Assembly (NCBI RefSeq): GCF_029946185.1
Contig: NZ_JAQSEA010000138.1
Span: forward strand, 1-40,350
DNA from: Prosthecobacter sp.
GTDB lineage: Bacteria; Verrucomicrobiota; Verrucomicrobiia; Verrucomicrobiales; Verrucomicrobiaceae
Length of the DNA: 40,350 nt
Reading direction: 5' to 3'
The notes below the pieces were generated by a model. The model worked only from the letters and a program-made list of their open reading frames with translations, ran no database searches and was not told the origin of the DNA. Both the position numbers and the translations under genes were made by a program. Positions within the stretch are counted from its first letter, which is position 1; each line of letters starts with the position of its first letter. Below are positions 25,310 to 33,291 of the stretch, piece after piece.

Positions 25310-26599
25310 ATGATCCGAGCCCTGCTCCTCTTTATCGCTCTCTTGACCTTCACGGTCAAAGCCGCCGATCTCTCCGTCGCTGCTTATCCCTCGATTCAGG
25401 AGGCCCTGAATGCGAACCCGAACCGCATGCTCTTTGTGCCAGCGGGAGACTATGTGATCACTGAGAAGATCCGCATTCGTGGCGAGCGCAGCGGGTTGTT
25501 TGGTCCCGGGCGCATCATTCAGCAGAGCGCAGACCAGCCTATCATCGAAATCGAAAACGCGACGGGTGCGGAGATTCGCGATCTGACATTGACGCGGCCT
25601 GAAGGAAAGATGGAGAGCCGCAACGAAGGCATCCTCGCTATCAAATGCCGCGACCTCGTGCTCTATAATGTGCGCGTCATTGACAACCGCAGCCCTGCCG
25701 GTGCCATCACCGTGCGTGAGAGCAAGGACACGCGCATCAGCCACTGCCTCGTGCGCAACTACATGCGCGTGAGCATTGATGACCGTACCCAGAGCACGGA
25801 CTGGGGCTATGCCTTCAACTGCACCGACGGCACCGGCATTAGCGTGAGCTACAGCACCGGCACGCTCGTCGAAGGCAACCGCGTCATTGAGGACAATTTC
25901 GTTCCGACTCAGGAAGTGAAGGCCAAATACAAGCTGGGCGATTATGTGAAGAAGAACGCCGTCAAAGGCGCCATCATGAGCCAGCAAGCCTGGGACGCGA
26001 ACTACACCGACGCCTGGCAGCAGGGCTCCGGCATCGTGATCAATGCCCCGGAGGTGAACGACCTGACACGGGTGATCGGCAACCACATCGAGAACGCCGC
26101 GCAGGGTTTGGACATCCACGCGGACCACGTCATCGTCTCGCAGAACATCATCACCAATGCCTTCATCGGCATGAAGGCCATGCATGGCTCACGCAATGTC
26201 CTCATCACCGGCAATCAGTTTGTCCGAAACTCACTTTGGGCCATCGGCCTCATGCCCGGTGCCGCTGCGCACCCCGCCACCGACGACAAACCCGAGAACG
26301 CCGACGGCGGCTCCATCATCAGCAACAATATCATCTCCGACTTCGGCCACGGCGACGCCCACTGGATCTGGGGCGATGAACGCTCCCCCATCAAATTCGA
26401 CACCGGCCAGCAGCCTGACGATCCGCCGCTCACGGATGTCATCATCACTGGCAACGTCATCCACAGTCTCGGCAAGCCCCGCTACAAATACGCCGTCATT
26501 ATCCCCGGCGGCCCGAATGCGCCGCGGGGTCTGCATTTCTCGAACAACCTGTTTCATCCGGGGACAGAAGGCGTGTGCAACACGGAGCTACCAGAGTGA
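25310..26599 (+). CDS. Secreted right-handed parallel beta-helix protein
   Basis: A 429-residue protein. The ATG at 25310 starts a signal peptide (MIRALLLFIALLTFTVKA); an in-frame extension to 25253 is rejected. The mature part opens with YPSIQEALNANPNRMLFVPAGDYVITEKIRI, the usual start of pectate-lyase-like beta-helices, and continues in repeating coils such as GAEIRDLTLTRP, CRDLVLYNVRVIDN, GTLVEGNRVIED, HVIVSQNIITNA and DVIITGNVIHSL. Such proteins bind or cleave polysaccharides outside the cell; no catalytic set can be picked out. It fits the polysaccharide theme of the neighbourhood. The stop precedes a family 2 repeat by 16 nt. Confidence 0.88.
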   Translation: MIRALLLFIALLTFTVKAADLSVAAYPSIQEALNANPNRMLFVPAGDYVITEKIRIRGERSGLFGPGRIIQQSADQPIIEIENATGAEIRDLTLTRPEGKMESRNEGILAIKCRDLVLYNVRVIDNRSPAGAITVRESKDTRISHCLVRNYMRVSIDDRTQSTDWGYAFNCTDGTGISVSYSTGTLVEGNRVIEDNFVPTQEVKAKYKLGDYVKKNAVKGAIMSQQAWDANYTDAWQQGSGIVINAPEVNDLTRVIGNHIENAAQGLDIHADHVIVSQNIITNAFIGMKAMHGSRNVLITGNQFVRNSLWAIGLMPGAAAHPATDDKPENADGGSIISNNIISDFGHGDAHWIWGDERSPIKFDTGQQPDDPPLTDVIITGNVIHSLGKPRYKYAVIIPGGPNAPRGLHFSNNLFHPGTEGVCNTELPE

Positions 26600-26615
26600 T
26601 TCAGAAGACTCTGGC

Positions 26616-26791
26616 AAGTACGACAGGCACTCTTGCCTGTCGGTCAGCGGCACCGCCAATCTCCAGATAGGCACCGAGTTTCAAATTGACTGACAAAAGC
26701 GTCAGATTGCCGGGGCGACCTGACAGTGTGACTTGCAAGCTGTTGGTTTCAGCGGAGCGCTGACCGACAGACAGGAGTGTCTGTCGTACTT
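26616..26791. repeat. REPIN-like element (family 2) with 34-nt terminal inverted repeats
   Basis: The left end (26616-26649) and right end (26758-26791, minus strand) are 34-nt copies with three differences. Each begins AAGTACGACAG and folds into a 9-bp stem with a 4-nt loop, CTCT or CTCC. Two of the three differences are a compensatory G:C to A:T swap within the stem, so the hairpin is being conserved. The 108-nt interior has no ORF. GTAC takes the place of GTAG of family 1. Confidence 0.75.
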
Positions 26792-26820
26792 CAAGCCATG
26801 TTTCTCAGGGCTCCACGAAT

Positions 26821-26972
26821 CACTACCGTCGAAACTCACTGAACCGCACCTTCAGCTTGTCTTCGAGCTGGGTGAACTGCCATTTCTCCTTGGGCGTGAT
26901 CAGGGCGAGTGACAGGCCCTTCTTCCCGGTGCGAGCGGTGCGGCCGCAGCGATGGGTGTAGTATTCGAGCTG
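26821..26972. repeat. Direct repeat, copy A (helicase 3' end)
   Basis: 152 nt align without gaps to 28161-28312, with about 17 differences counted by eye (roughly 89% identity). Both copies begin at CACTACC just past the helicase stop and end where the coding homology ends. They flank the YhcG gene in direct orientation with a period of 1340 nt. Confidence 0.85.
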
Positions 26973-26976
26973 CCGG
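26823..26976 (-). pseudogene. C-terminal fragment of a DEAD-box helicase gene
   Basis: About 50 codons read QLEYYTHRCGRTARTGKKG then EKWQFTQLEDKLKVRFSEFRR to a stop, nearly the same as the last 50 residues of the intact helicase encoded 1340 nt further on. Homology stops abruptly at about 26973; farther upstream the frame is unrelated. There is no N-terminal domain, no promoter and no start, so this is a duplicated or displaced gene end rather than a gene. Confidence 0.85.
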
Positions 26977-27039
26977 AGTGAGCGGTGATTTGCAGATGTT
27001 TTCAAATGGACGATGATGGCATGTCCGCCAATGTGAAGG

Positions 27040-28131
27040 ATGCCGAAAAAGCTCCAGCCAGTCTCTGCCCAGAGGAAGACTGCTCCTGCGACATTGTTGC
27101 TCGCCGACATTCGCAGTCTCATTGTCTCCGCCCGCGGGCAAGTATCACGAGCAGTGGATGCGGGATTGGTCACACTCTACTGGCACGTTGGCCGGCGGAT
27201 CCATCAGGATATCCTCCGACAAAAACGGGCGGAGTACGGGGCGGAGATTGTCGCTACACTGGGGACACAATTGGAAAGCGAATTTGGGAGAGGCTGGAGT
27301 GTCAGGAATCTTCACCGGATGATCCGTTTTGCAGAAGTATTTCCTGACAACCAGATTGTGACCGCACTGCGGTCACAATTGGGCTGGACGCACTTTCGTC
27401 AGATCATACCAATCGACGCCCCACTCAAGCGAGACTTCTACGCCGAGATGTGCCGCATCGAGAACTGGAGCACACGAACGCTTCAGCACAAGATCAACGG
27501 CATGCTTTTCGAGCGCACCGCGCTTTCCAAGAAACCAGACCATCTCATCAAGCAGGAATTGAAAGCCCTGCGTGAGGAGGACAAGATGACGCCTGATCTG
27601 ATCTTCCGTGACCCTTACATCCTCGATTTCCTGGGGCTTAAAGACACCTATGCCGAGAAGGATCTGGAATCTGCCATCCTGCGCGAAATCGAGAGTTTCA
27701 TCCTCGAACTGGGCATCGGCTTCGCCTTCCTAGAACGCCAGAAGAGAATGCAGATTGATGCACGTGATTACTACCTGGACCTGCTCTTCTACCACCGGAA
27801 GCTCAAGCGGCTCGTGGCCATTGACTTGAAGCTTGGCGAGTTTGAGGCAGCAGACAAAGGCCAGATGGAGCTGTATTTGAACTGGCTGAAACAACATGCC
27901 ATGGAAGCTGGTGAAAAGCCGCCGCTGGGCATGATCCTTTGCGCCGGCAAGAGCGATGAGCACGTGCAACTGCTGGAACTGGCCAAAAGCGGCATCCATG
28001 TTGCCAGCTACTGGACCGAATTGCTGCCAAAAAAGCAACTGGAGCAAAAGCTCCATGATGCCGTCTTGAAAGCGCGATCCCGCCTACGCGAAAAACCGGC
28101 CAATCCTACCCGAAAAAGGCCGTCAGCCTGA
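27040..28131 (+). CDS. YhcG/DUF1016 family PDDEXK nuclease-domain protein
   Basis: A 363-residue protein. The N-terminal DUF1016_N region (residues about 20-180) shows YWHVGRRIHQDIL, AEYGAEIVATL, SVRNLHRMIRFAEVFPD and LGWTHFRQIIPI. The C-terminal PDDEXK-like nuclease domain (about 185-345) has DLIFRDPYILDFLGL, LELGIGFAFLERQKR, YYLDLLFYHRKLKRLVAIDLKLGEF (catalytic Asp and D-x-K, with Asp where many relatives have Glu) and ADKGQMELYLNWL. Family members are found in defence islands and mobile contexts; the biochemical target is not known. The only early ATG (27040) has GAAGG directly touching it. The gene sits alone between two copies of the helicase 3' end, opposite in strand to the helicase. 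Confidence 0.9.
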   Translation: MPKKLQPVSAQRKTAPATLLLADIRSLIVSARGQVSRAVDAGLVTLYWHVGRRIHQDILRQKRAEYGAEIVATLGTQLESEFGRGWSVRNLHRMIRFAEVFPDNQIVTALRSQLGWTHFRQIIPIDAPLKRDFYAEMCRIENWSTRTLQHKINGMLFERTALSKKPDHLIKQELKALREEDKMTPDLIFRDPYILDFLGLKDTYAEKDLESAILREIESFILELGIGFAFLERQKRMQIDARDYYLDLLFYHRKLKRLVAIDLKLGEFEAADKGQMELYLNWLKQHAMEAGEKPPLGMILCAGKSDEHVQLLELAKSGIHVASYWTELLPKKQLEQKLHDAVLKARSRLREKPANPTRKRPSA

Positions 28132-28160
28132 AGGGCGCAGCACAAGATACCTCCTGTACC

Positions 28161-28312
28161 CACTACCTCCGAAACTCACTGAACCGCACCTTCAGCTTGT
28201 CTTCCAGCTGGGTGATCTGCCATTTCTCCTTGGCATCAATCAGCGCGAGTGACATGCCTTTCTTCCCGGCGCGAGCGGTGCGGCCGCTGCGGTGGGTGTA
28301 GTATTCAAGTTG
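28161..28312. repeat. Direct repeat, copy B (helicase 3' end, intact gene)
   Basis: This is the 3' end of the intact helicase gene plus two bases beyond its stop codon; it aligns without gaps to 26821-26972. See that entry for differences. Confidence 0.85.
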
Positions 28313-29293
28313 ATCAGGAAGCTGGTGGTGGATGACGAAGGACAGATCCGCCACGTCAATGCCGCGTGCGGCCACATCCGTGGCGACGACGAACTGCACG
28401 CGCTGCTTTTTGAAGGCGCGCATGACTTTGTCGCGCTCCTTCTGCATGAGATCGCCCTGCAGCACATCCACGGGCAGGCCGAGCTGGGCGAGTTCCTCAT
28501 ACAGCTCCATGGCACCGGCCTTGGTGCGGCAGAAGATGATGCCGCGCCGCTCCTTCTGGCGCTGGAGGAAGTCAAAGATGTAGGCGGTCTTCTGGTCGCG
28601 TTTACACAGGGCAAAGCGGTGGTCGATGTCGCGGTTCACCACATTCGCCTGATCAATCTGGATTGAGTGCGGGTTGGCGGACATGCTGCCCTTGATGAGG
28701 TCTTGGATTCCCGCCGGGAAAGTCGCGGAAAAGAGCCAGGTACTGCGCCGCATGGCCGCGAGCTTGAGGATTTCTGTGAGCTGCTTCTTGAAGCCCATGC
28801 TCAGCATCTCATCCGCCTCATCCAGCACCACATAGCGGACAAATTCCAGCGTCAGCGCGTCACGCTCGATCAAGTCGAGCAGCCGGCCCGGCGTGGCGAC
28901 GACGATGTGCGTGGGGCGCTTCAGCGCGTCCGTCTGGCGGTCGATGTTGTCCCCGCCGCTGACCACTTCGATGAAGATTTTCTCAGTATATTTGGTGAAG
29001 CGGAAAAGCTGTTTGCCGATCTGCTTGGCCAGCTCACGCGTTGGCGCGAGGACGAGCCCTTGGATGTCCCGGTGCTTGGGGTTCATCTTGGTCAGCAGCG
29101 GCAGCCCAAAGGCGGCGGTTTTGCCGGTGCCGGTCTGGGCCTGCGCGATGAGATCGCTGCCGTCTTTGAGCAGAAACGGGATGACTTTGGACTGCACCGC
29201 CGTTGGGGTGACGATTCCCAGCTCCTCCAGACCACGAATCATCTCCGGTGGGATTCCGAGGGCGGCAAAAGGATGGGGGGCGGTTTCTGACAT
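28163..29293 (-). CDS. DEAD-box RNA helicase
   Basis: A 376-residue ATP-dependent RNA helicase. I chose the ATG at 29293 because ACAGGGG precedes it and the N-terminus (MSETAPHPFAALGIPPEMIRGLEELG) fits the Q-motif region; the ORF also opens at 29347. Motifs: AQTGTGKT (about 52-59), APTRELA, TPGRLLD, LDEADEML, FSATFP, FCRTKAGA, TDVAARGID and HRSGRTARAGKKG. It lacks the long basic tail of RhlE or DeaD and ends shortly after the RecA2 domain (KLKVRFSEFRR). It probably acts in RNA remodelling, ribosome assembly or mRNA turnover. It is divergent from the esterase gene over 95 nt. Confidence 0.95.
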   Translation of the reverse strand: MSETAPHPFAALGIPPEMIRGLEELGIVTPTAVQSKVIPFLLKDGSDLIAQAQTGTGKTAAFGLPLLTKMNPKHRDIQGLVLAPTRELAKQIGKQLFRFTKYTEKIFIEVVSGGDNIDRQTDALKRPTHIVVATPGRLLDLIERDALTLEFVRYVVLDEADEMLSMGFKKQLTEILKLAAMRRSTWLFSATFPAGIQDLIKGSMSANPHSIQIDQANVVNRDIDHRFALCKRDQKTAYIFDFLQRQKERRGIIFCRTKAGAMELYEELAQLGLPVDVLQGDLMQKERDKVMRAFKKQRVQFVVATDVAARGIDVADLSFVIHHQLPDQLEYYTHRSGRTARAGKKGMSLALIDAKEKWQITQLEDKLKVRFSEFRR

Positions 29294-29388
29294 CCCCTGT
29301 CTTCCATCACGATGGGCCAGAATGCCAGTAGAATGAAACATGGACAAATCCTCAGGGAGAAGCGCGTTGCATCAGGACTCCCTCTGCC

Positions 29389-30246
29389 ATGAAGTCTTTA
29401 ACGCTGCTTTTCCCGATCTTCCTGCTCGCCAGCCATTCATCACTCTCAGCGGCCGAGAAGCCCCTCGTGCTGTGGCCAATGGGAGCCCCGGGAGCTCTAG
29501 GCACGACGCCGAAGGACATCCCGACACTGACTCCCTATGTGCCAGAGAAAGCCAGCGGCGCGGCCATGCTGCTCATTCCGGGCGGCAGCTACTCGGGCAT
29601 TTATGAGGGGCAGGCGGAGCCGTTTGCGCGCTGGCTTAATGAGCAGGGCATCACCGCCTTCGTGCTGCGGTACCGGCTCGGCAGCGCGGGTTACCGTTAT
29701 CCGGCGCTGCTCCAGGATGCGGTGGAGTCCATGCGGCAGATTCGTGCCAACGCCGCCCGCTGGAAAATCGACCCCGCGCGCATCGGCGTGATGGGTTTCT
29801 CCGCCGGGGGGCATCTCGTCTCCACCCTGCTCAACCGCCCTGAGGACGGCGAGATCGCTGGACGTGAACCCACCGTGAGTCCGCGGCCTGATCTTGCCAT
29901 CCTCTGCTATCCTGTGATCAGCATGATCACCAAGCCGCATGCGACTTCGCGCAAGATGCTCATCGGCGACAAGCCGGACGACGAACTCGTCCGCAAGACC
30001 TCCAGCGAGCTTCAGGTTCACTCCGGCCTGCCGCCCTGCTTCCTCTGGCACACCTGCGAGGATAAACTTGTCCCCGTGGAGCATGCGCAGCTCTATGCCG
30101 CCGCGTTGCATCAAAATGACATCCCCCACGAACTCCACCTCTATCAGCACGGCGACCACGGCACCGGCCTCATCGGCACGCAGCACCCCTGGTTCGCTGA
30201 TCTGGTGTTCTGGCTGAAGGCGCAAAAATGGACAACGGAACGCTGA
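29389..30246 (+). CDS. Secreted alpha/beta-hydrolase (acetyl-xylan-esterase-like)
   Basis: A 285-residue protein with a signal peptide (MKSLTLLFPIFLLASHSSLSA). The BD-FAE/acetylesterase fold is shown by the oxyanion stretch LLIPGGSYSGIYEGQAEPFARWLN, nucleophile elbow GFSAGGH (Ser near residue 138), Asp in CEDKLVPVEH (near 224) and His in QHGDHGTG (near 256). It likely removes acetyl or other ester groups from polysaccharides. It is the first of seven plus-strand genes ending at 38858, 42 nt before the first sulfatase, so it may belong to the same transcript. GCGCGTTGCA occurs 18 nt before the ATG. Confidence 0.9.
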   Translation: MKSLTLLFPIFLLASHSSLSAAEKPLVLWPMGAPGALGTTPKDIPTLTPYVPEKASGAAMLLIPGGSYSGIYEGQAEPFARWLNEQGITAFVLRYRLGSAGYRYPALLQDAVESMRQIRANAARWKIDPARIGVMGFSAGGHLVSTLLNRPEDGEIAGREPTVSPRPDLAILCYPVISMITKPHATSRKMLIGDKPDDELVRKTSSELQVHSGLPPCFLWHTCEDKLVPVEHAQLYAAALHQNDIPHELHLYQHGDHGTGLIGTQHPWFADLVFWLKAQKWTTER

Positions 30247-30288
30247 GTTTGACTCACTGACAAAACCCCTCCTGCTTCACGTTCACTT

Positions 30289-31773
30289 ATGAGCATGAAG
30301 TTTTTTCTCACCAGCCTTGTCCTCCTGATTTTCCACACCTCAGCGATGGCAGCGGGGCCGAATTTCGTGTGGATCATCGCGGACGACATGTCGCCGGACA
30401 TCGGGGCCTACGGTTTGAAGGAGGTGAGCACGCCCAATCTCGACCGGCTGGCCGCCGAGGGGCGGCGCTACACGCGGGCCTACGCCACGGCCCCGGTTTG
30501 CAGCGCCTCACGCTCGGCCTTCATCCTCGGCTGCTATCAAACGACGACGGGACTGCACCCGCACGATGTGGAAATTCCGCAGCCGCTGGCACCGCGCTAC
30601 AAACCCCTGCCGGACGTGCTGCGCGCAGCGGGCTGGTTTGTCACGAATGCTCCCGCGCCCGGCACCGTCCGCAACGGACGTGTCATTACGCAAGGCAAGA
30701 CGCACTACAACTTTGCCCATGATCCCGCCAAGATGTTTGACGGGAAAGACTGGCGAAAGCGCACTCCTGGGCAGCCGTTTTTCGCGCAGTTTCAAATCAC
30801 CGAGCCGCATCGCCCGTTTCCCATTCCTGCAGAGTACGACGAGGCCAAACTGAAGGCCATCCAGATCCCGCCGAACTATCCTGATCATCCGCTGGTGCGC
30901 CGCGACTGGTATGCGTATGAGCGCAGCGTCGAGGTCGTGGATCAGCGCGTCGGAGTCATCCTCGATCAGCTCAAGGAGGAGGGTGTGCTGGAAAACACCA
31001 TCGTCATGTTCTTTGCCGATCACGGCCGGCCGATGCCCTGGGGCAAGCAATGGCTGAGCGTGGAAGGGCTGCAGGTGCCGCTCATCATGCGCGGCCCCGG
31101 AGTGGCCACCGGCAGTGTCGAAGAGCGGCTGGTCAGCCTCATCGACCTCGCGCCTTCCATGCTCGAACTCGCCGGTCTGCCTGTCCCGCCATGGATGGAA
31201 GGCCGGGCGATCCTCGGGCGCGAATTCCCAGAACGCAGCATGCTGTTCGCCGCACGTGACCGCTGTGGCGATGCGATGGACCGCATCCGGGCCGTGATCA
31301 GCCCGGGCTCGCTGTTTGTGCGCAATTTTCAGCCCTCCCGTTCGCACCTGAACTGGTCCGGCTACAAGGAGTCCAGCTACCCCGGCATGCCGCTGATGCG
31401 CGTGCTGAATCAATCCGGCAAGCTCAATGAATTTCAGGCCCAGTGGCTGACACCCCGCCGCGAGGCGCTGGAATTTTACGATCTCAAAGCCGATCCGCAG
31501 GGGCTGCACAACATTGCCAAAGATCCCAAGGTGGCGGACCCAATGGCGGCCATGCGCAGTGCCATGGACACCTGGATCAACACCAGTCCAGACCGTGGTG
31601 CGCAGGGCGATCCAGCCACCGAGCCACCGCTCAGTGCCATTCAGCGCTCCAAGCGCCTCGATTACGAGCGGATCTGGAAAGGCCGCGTGAAGAAAGCCCA
31701 GCCCAGCGATGCCGAACGCGTGGCTTGGTGGGAGAAAAGCTACGGTCTGTCTGCGCAGAATCCCATTCCCTGA
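30289..31773 (+). CDS. Sulfatase 1 (formylglycine-dependent, secreted)
   Basis: A 494-residue arylsulfatase-type protein with a signal peptide (start at ATG 30289 or the ATG two codons on). Metal-binding ADD is in WIIADDMS at about 31-33, the formylglycine site is CSASR at 71-75, and the later metal ligands lie in MFFADHGRPMPWGKQ. The ligands and Cys/Arg are all present, so it should be active after maturation by an FGE-type or anaerobic maturase, neither of which is in the window. It cleaves sulfate esters in the periplasm or outside; the sugar specificity cannot be read. First sulfatase of the run; a 45-nt gap separates it from the next. Confidence 0.93.
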   Translation: MSMKFFLTSLVLLIFHTSAMAAGPNFVWIIADDMSPDIGAYGLKEVSTPNLDRLAAEGRRYTRAYATAPVCSASRSAFILGCYQTTTGLHPHDVEIPQPLAPRYKPLPDVLRAAGWFVTNAPAPGTVRNGRVITQGKTHYNFAHDPAKMFDGKDWRKRTPGQPFFAQFQITEPHRPFPIPAEYDEAKLKAIQIPPNYPDHPLVRRDWYAYERSVEVVDQRVGVILDQLKEEGVLENTIVMFFADHGRPMPWGKQWLSVEGLQVPLIMRGPGVATGSVEERLVSLIDLAPSMLELAGLPVPPWMEGRAILGREFPERSMLFAARDRCGDAMDRIRAVISPGSLFVRNFQPSRSHLNWSGYKESSYPGMPLMRVLNQSGKLNEFQAQWLTPRREALEFYDLKADPQGLHNIAKDPKVADPMAAMRSAMDTWINTSPDRGAQGDPATEPPLSAIQRSKRLDYERIWKGRVKKAQPSDAERVAWWEKSYGLSAQNPIP

Positions 31774-31818
31774 TCTCAGGCGGAAGATTGGCAGCTTTGG
31801 CTTCGTTCGCAGAGGTCC

Positions 31819-33285
31819 ATGAAATCTGTTTTCGCTCTGTTCTCTCTTGGTCTTGCGGCAGTGTCTATGGCTGCCGATCAGCCGCGCCCAAACATCCTCT
31901 TCCTCTTCGCCGACGACCAGCGTTTTGACACGCAGAGCTGCGCGGGGCATCCCATCGTACAGACACCCACGGTGGATCATCTCGCGGCGGAGGGGGTGCG
32001 CTTCAGCAATGCGCACGTCACCACGCCCGTGTGCTGGGTCAGCCGCGCGGTGGTGCTGACTGGCCAGTGGGCACGCTCCCACTCGCAGCGGGATGCCATC
32101 CCCACCGTGAAGCCTGAGGCGCTGGCCACCATGTTCCCCGTGCTGCTGCGCTCGGCAGGCTACCGCACCGGCCACTTTGGCAAATGGCACATGATCTCGC
32201 CGCAGGGCTTCAAGCCGCAGGACCAGTATGACGAGTACGAGGCCATCGGTCGCAATCCGTATTTCAAAACCATGCCGGATGGCACAAAGCGCCACGAAAC
32301 GGATCTTGTGTGTGACAAAGGCATCGAGTTCATCAAATCGCAGCCGAAGGACAAACCTTTCGCTCTGAATCTGTGGTTCAATGCGGCGCATGCCGAGGAC
32401 AATGACCACCGCCCCGGCATCGGGCTCTACCCCTGGCCGCAGTCGGTGGATGGCATGTATGAAGACCGCTCCATCCCACCCGCACGTCTGGGAGACCCTG
32501 CCATCTACGAGGCGCATCCGCAGTTCCTCAAAGACTCCATCAATCGCGAGCGCTGGTACTGGGGCTACGACACGCCGGAGAAGTTCGAGACCAACCTCCG
32601 CGCCTACTACCGCATGATCAGCGGCATCGACAAAGCCGTCGCGCGTGTCCTTGCCGCATTGGAGGAGGCCGGGCTCGCGGACAACACCATCATCGTCTAT
32701 TCCGGCGACAACGGCTACTACCTCGGGGACCGCGGCTTTCAGGGCAAGTGGTCCCACTATGAGGAGTCACTGCGTGTGCCGATGATCGTCTATGATCCGC
32801 GTCTGCCCAAGGAACAGCGCGGACGCGTGGTGGATGATCTGGTTCTCAATGTCGATCTGCCTGCCACCTTCATTGACTGGGCCGGCGCGAAGCGTCCAGA
32901 CGCCTACCAAGGCCGCAGCCTTGCCACGCTGATCGAAGGCAAGGGCAGCGACAAACCTTGGCGCGACCATTACTTCTGCGAGCACCTCGACCTCGCGCCC
33001 ACGCTCACCTGGGAAGGCATTCGCGGCCAGCGCTACGTCTATGCGCGCTACTTCGATCAGAAGCCCGCGTTTGAGTTTTTGCATGATCTGGAATCCGACC
33101 GCGATGAACTTAAAAACGTCGCCGCCGATCCCGCCCACGCCGAGGCCTTGAAGAAGATGCGGGCGCTGTGCGATGCCGAGATGAACGCACGCGGCGGCCC
33201 TATGCTGCCGCTGGACCAGCGCGGTGCCCGCAAGTTCACCCCCAACAAAAAAGGCGCGGCCAAGAAGGCCAAAGCAACCAAGTGA
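31819..33285 (+). CDS. Sulfatase 2 with a CWVSR active-site motif
   Basis: A 488-residue protein, signal peptide MKSVFALFSLGLAAVSMAA. ADDQ at 31-34 binds metal. The maturation motif is CWVSR at 72-76 rather than CxPSR or CxASR: Cys and Arg are kept, but Val stands at the Pro/Ala position. The catalytic-side metal ligands are in VYSGDNGYYLGDRGFQGKWSHYEESLRVP, complete. The C-terminus ends in a Lys/Ala-rich tail (NKKGAAKKAKATK). Activity after FGly conversion is likely, since the form is repeated in other PVC sulfatases that I recall, but it is less certain than for its neighbours. 6 nt to the next gene. Confidence 0.92.
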   Translation: MKSVFALFSLGLAAVSMAADQPRPNILFLFADDQRFDTQSCAGHPIVQTPTVDHLAAEGVRFSNAHVTTPVCWVSRAVVLTGQWARSHSQRDAIPTVKPEALATMFPVLLRSAGYRTGHFGKWHMISPQGFKPQDQYDEYEAIGRNPYFKTMPDGTKRHETDLVCDKGIEFIKSQPKDKPFALNLWFNAAHAEDNDHRPGIGLYPWPQSVDGMYEDRSIPPARLGDPAIYEAHPQFLKDSINRERWYWGYDTPEKFETNLRAYYRMISGIDKAVARVLAALEEAGLADNTIIVYSGDNGYYLGDRGFQGKWSHYEESLRVPMIVYDPRLPKEQRGRVVDDLVLNVDLPATFIDWAGAKRPDAYQGRSLATLIEGKGSDKPWRDHYFCEHLDLAPTLTWEGIRGQRYVYARYFDQKPAFEFLHDLESDRDELKNVAADPAHAEALKKMRALCDAEMNARGGPMLPLDQRGARKFTPNKKGAAKKAKATK

Positions 33286-33291
33286 CCGACC

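Noticed and set aside
26977-27173. Upstream half of the minus-strand open frame containing the helicase fragment
   Set aside because: It has no helicase homology and is antisense to the YhcG gene start, so only the C-terminal 50 codons are a real remnant.
30508-32757. A 749-codon minus-strand open frame across two sulfatases
   Set aside because: Same GC-driven antisense effect; it crosses two genuine genes and shows no family signature.
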